Positions 61,712 to 64,000 of a DNA stretch of 64,000 bases are shown in pieces. The stretch is taken from assembly GCF_017315705.1 (NCBI RefSeq), contig NZ_JAFLRF010000001.1, positions 390,394 through 454,393 on the forward strand, written 5' to 3'. Under the pieces are notes generated by a model, which worked only from the letters and a program-made list of their open reading frames with translations, did not search any database and was not told where the DNA came from. A program made the position numbers and the translations under genes. Source of the DNA: Trinickia mobilis (GTDB taxonomy: Bacteria > Pseudomonadota > Gammaproteobacteria > Burkholderiales > Burkholderiaceae). The number at the start of each line of letters is the position of its first letter. The stretch's first letter is position 1.

Positions 61712-62407
61712 TCAGGAGCCGAACATCCGCTCTACCGCCCGTTCGAGATGCTGGCGCATCGCCTGCGCCGCCGCCTGCGGATCGCGCCTGCGGATCGCCT
61801 CGAGCACCGAGAGATGCTCCTGCTGCACGAGCCGCTGCCGCTCGACGGATTTCACGAGCGACAAATTGCGCGACAGGTTCATGCTGAACTCGACCTGCTC
61901 TTGAATGAACGACAGCGCCGAGATGAAGAACTGATTCTTCGAAGCACGCGCAACGGCGAGGTGGAACGCGAAATCGTCCTTCGCGCCGATGCCTTCGGTT
62001 TCGATAACCGTCTGCAGGTTGTCCCATTCGTGCTGGATCGCGGCGATGTCATCATCGTCGGCCTTCTCGGCCGCGAGCGCCGCGGCGCCGGATTCGGTCA
62101 CCGCCCGATATTCGTAGCAGCGCTTGATGTCCGACAGGCTTTCGAGCGGCGCAAAGCGCTTCACGTTCGGGTCGGGGCGGCGCACGACCGTCGTGCCCGA
62201 GCCGTGGCGCGTCGCGATGATGCCGTCGGCGCGCAGTTGCGCGAGCGCTTCGCGCACGGTCGGGCGTGAGGTGGCGAAGCGCTCGGCGAGCGCATGCTCG
62301 GTCGGCAGGCGATCCCCTTCCTTGTATTCGCCTTCGATGATGCGGTTCAAGAGGTCGCTGTAGATGCGACCCGGCATGCCGGGCGATTTGCGTTCGGTCG
62401 TTGTCAC
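61712..62407 (-). CDS. GntR/FadR-family transcriptional regulator
   Basis: A regulator of about 231 residues: GntR winged helix (YSDLLNRIIEGEYKEGDRLP, TSRPTVREALAQLRADG) and an FCD ligand domain with the metal residues typical for acid-sensing members (DDFAFHLAVARASKN). Start uncertain: GTG at 62407 (MTTTERKSPGM) fits the family best; the frame is open farther upstream to 62566. Probably controls the sugar-acid genes downstream on the same strand. Confidence 0.85.
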   Translation of the reverse strand: MTTTERKSPGMPGRIYSDLLNRIIEGEYKEGDRLPTEHALAERFATSRPTVREALAQLRADGIIATRHGSGTTVVRRPDPNVKRFAPLESLSDIKRCYEYRAVTESGAAALAAEKADDDDIAAIQHEWDNLQTVIETEGIGAKDDFAFHLAVARASKNQFFISALSFIQEQVEFSMNLSRNLSLVKSVERQRLVQQEHLSVLEAIRRRDPQAAAQAMRQHLERAVERMFGS

Positions 62408-62784
62408 GGGGAAGTGCCCACTTGTCACGGTAGCACTGGATTGTAAGGCAAACAGCGCCAATGCTCGCAACATCTCGGTTAACAACTTCCACGGCAGAGC
62501 GCCGCCGGTCTGCACTCGGCCAACGTCCTGCGCTGCCATGCGTAAAAGACATGGTTTGTATCGCAACGATATATTTTATTTGTGCCTGCGCGCCGCATAC
62601 GATGCAGGACATGGCAGCGCTGAACCGAAACGGCAAATGCAATGACCGCAAATGCAGCACGGTGCGCCGACACCAGGATTCAAGACCTCGAAAAAACTGA
62701 CGCTTGACCTGGAATAACGCCGAAATTGCGGTGTTAGCCATAGTACAAGGCCCGTGTTCCACATCATCTACTTAGGAGTTCAAA
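62408..62784. other. Divergent spacer gntR/DUF4148
   Basis: No gene in 377 bases. AT-rich patches around 62560-62580 (ATATATTTTATT-like) may be promoter sequence; nothing firmer. Confidence 0.35.
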
Positions 62785-63141
62785 ATGAAGATGCATCTCG
62801 TAGCTGCCCTTTCGCTCGCCCTCCTCGCCTCGGCCGGTATCGCCACCAGCGCATCGGCACAGGAAAAGACCCGCGCCGAAGTCCGCCAGGAGCTGATCCA
62901 AGCCGAAAACAACGGCTCGCGCTTCGTCACGGATACGTCGTATCCCGCGGTGAACCCGATCTTCGCGCAGCAGGCTGCCCGTCTTCAAGCGCAAAACAGC
63001 GGAGCCGGCTCCGAAATGACCGCTTCGAGCCAATCCGGCCGGCATGCGGCGGATGACGTTACGGGCGCCGCGAAGATCGCTCATGCGCCGTCGAGCTGCG
63101 TGGGCCCGGTGAGCTTCTGCTCGACGTACTTCGGAAGCTGA
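62785..63141 (+). CDS. DUF4148-family exported protein
   Basis: A 118-residue exported protein: signal peptide residues 1-25 (ends ATSASAQ), then TRAEVRQELIQAENNG and SYPAVNP. Two cysteines near the C-terminus (SSCVGPVSFCSTYFGS) could form a disulphide. AGGAG eight bases before the ATG. Second DUF4148 gene of the window, with the same RAEVR core and Y-F-G end as that at 34794. Confidence 0.85.
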   Translation: MKMHLVAALSLALLASAGIATSASAQEKTRAEVRQELIQAENNGSRFVTDTSYPAVNPIFAQQAARLQAQNSGAGSEMTASSQSGRHAADDVTGAAKIAHAPSSCVGPVSFCSTYFGS

Positions 63142-63158
63142 AATGCGATGCGCCGCAG

Positions 63159-63179
63159 GGCTGGCCTTCGGTGCCAGCC
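63159..63179. terminator. Hairpin with UUCG-like loop between convergent genes
   Basis: GGCTGGC pairs with GCCAGCC around CTTCGGT, 18 bases past the DUF4148 stop and 28 past the LysR relic stop. No T run. Confidence 0.4.
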
Positions 63180-63206
63180 ATTGCGCACGCCTCGCCACGG
63201 CCGGCG

Positions 63207-63706
63207 TCACGCCGCAGCCGCATCGCGAATTGCGCTCGCCAGCACGAGGTCGAAGAAGGCCTGTGCGCTCGGCGAGAGCGAACGCCCCTTGAGCCACACC
63301 ATTTGCAAAGGCCGCTCGATGCGCAAGCCGTCGACTTCGAGCAGCGCGAGATCGCCGCGCGCCAATTCGTCTTTCACGCTCAACGTGGAAACGTAAGCGA
63401 TCGCGCGCCGCGCAACGAGCATCCGCTTGATCGCTTCGGTGTCGCTGACCGACATCAGCGGCTCAATCTTCAGTCCAATCCCTTCATACGCCTGTTCGAC
63501 GACCGCGCGCGTGCCCGAGCCGGGCTCGCGCATGATGATCGCGTGATCGGCGACCTCGCGCGGCGATAGCCTCTTGCCGATCTGCGGATGTCCGGCGGCC
63601 GCCACCGCGGCGATTTCGTCGGCGCCGATCCGGCGCGCGTGCAGCACGGAATCGTCGTACGGTCCCTCGATGAAGCCCGGCGCAAGCTCGAGCGCACCTG
63701 CGCCGA
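63207..63706 (-). pseudogene. LysR regulator relic (substrate-domain C-terminal half)
   Basis: About 160 residues of a LysR ligand domain remain: FIEGPYDDSVLHARRI, HAIIMREPGSGTRAVVEQAY and a normal end. The HTH and first half are missing. Homology begins with GALEL directly after the stop of the quinone oxidoreductase, so a deletion has fused the two. Intact relatives show GALDLAFIEGPYDD at this place. Confidence 0.75.
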
Positions 63707-64000
63707 TCAGATGGCGCGATAAGCCTGCGTCGTCAGCACGATCTTGCCGACGTGCTGCGACGAGTCGATCAACGCGTGCGCACTGCGCGCATCCTCGAGC
63801 GGGAACGTCTTGTAGATTTGCGGCTTGACCGTCCCGGCTTCGATGAAGGGCCACACGTGCTGTTCGAGATCGCGAATGATGCTCGCCTTGTCCTCGTAGC
63901 TGCGCGAGCGCAACGTCGAGCCGATGTGCGTGAGCTGCTTTTGCATCAGCGGCCAGATATTCAAGTCCTTCGCCGGGCCGCTCAACGCGCTCACCTGGAC
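63707..64000 (-). CDS. Quinone oxidoreductase (zinc-less MDR family), C-terminal part, cut by window edge
   Basis: The frame enters from beyond 64000. The visible 97 residues (PLMQKQLTHIGSTLRSRS, VWPFIEAGTVKPQIYKTF, HVGKIVLTTQAYRAI) are the C-terminus of PIG3/Qor-like NADPH:quinone reductases. Its C-terminus looks complete; the stop is at 63707-63709. Confidence 0.88.
   Translation of the reverse strand, partial: VQVSALSGPAKDLNIWPLMQKQLTHIGSTLRSRSYEDKASIIRDLEQHVWPFIEAGTVKPQIYKTFPLEDARSAHALIDSSQHVGKIVLTTQAYRAI

Noticed and set aside
1-64000. tRNA, rRNA, CRISPR, phage or insertion-sequence genes
   Set aside because: No T-arm-like GGTTCGA motifs in a cloverleaf context, no repeat-spacer pattern, no transposase or integrase motifs were found by eye; a covariance-model and IS search would be decisive.

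Overview
The window is a high-GC proteobacterial chromosome segment. Gene content and protein style point to Burkholderia sensu lato, most likely a plant- or soil-associated Paraburkholderia/Trinickia-type bacterium. The pointers are a C-P lyase locus, an acdR-acdS ACC deaminase pair, two DUF4148 proteins, an S21 paralogue, RND efflux with NodT-type outer membrane lipoproteins, and MocE/MocD-like remnants. I see no rRNA, tRNA, CRISPR array, intact insertion sequence or prophage. Species cannot be fixed from the sequence alone.

Layout. 1-0.5 kb: 3' end of an efflux outer membrane protein. 0.5-1.7: M20 amidohydrolase. 1.9-10.1: a divergent phosphonate (C-P lyase) locus, phnF-DUF1045-phnN on the minus strand and phnGHIJKLM on the plus strand, with a 26-bp palindrome between them that is the probable PhnF operator. 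10.4-12.5: amino-acid binding protein and an AstE/AspA-like deacylase. 12.9-14.2: three small conserved proteins. 14.2-16.7: glgP. 17.2-30.3: an accessory stretch holding a pntB relic, MarR/TetR/LysR regulators, a complete RND pump operon, a GST, an S21 gene with a CTG start, and small paralogous proteins. 30.6-38.5: housekeeping-type genes (MFS exporter, threonine aldolase, LysM/M23 lipoprotein, cupin, DUF4148, gnd, DUF938 methyltransferase, cobB). 38.6-52.2: a second accessory block bounded on both sides by gene relics. It contains a DJ-1 protein, a DUF1326-DUF2182 pair, an AtoE-type transporter, a CBS-BON protein, a frameshifted pstS, a MASE1 kinase with its NarL-type regulator, a Tat-exported sulfatase and an extra uppS. 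52.2-64: Rieske ferredoxin, glutamine synthetase with a GYD protein, acdR/acdS, a lytic transglycosylase, a partly decayed sugar-acid locus (dehydratase, binding protein, deleted DHDPS-family gene, GntR regulator), a DUF4148 protein, and a LysR relic fused to the end of a quinone oxidoreductase.

Working together. The phn genes form an almost complete C-P lyase pathway lacking phnCDE, phnO and phnP; the 2H-phosphoesterase-like DUF1045 protein is the natural candidate for the missing cyclic-phosphate step. The LysR/TetR/MarR cluster sits upstream of the RND operon and probably controls it and the following GST. The acdR-acdS pair can degrade the ethylene precursor ACC.

Decay is a strong theme. 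Relics of pntB, an AprA-like flavoprotein, a QseC-like kinase, dadA, a LacI regulator, a desaturase, a DHDPS-family gene and a LysR regulator, plus a one-base frameshift in pstS, mark junctions where segments were inserted or deleted. The best candidates for undescribed biology are the Met/Cys-rich DUF1326-DUF2182 pair, the family of small proteins at 28.4-30.2 kb, the second small-protein pair (13.8 and 57.9 kb), and the non-canonical S21 start.
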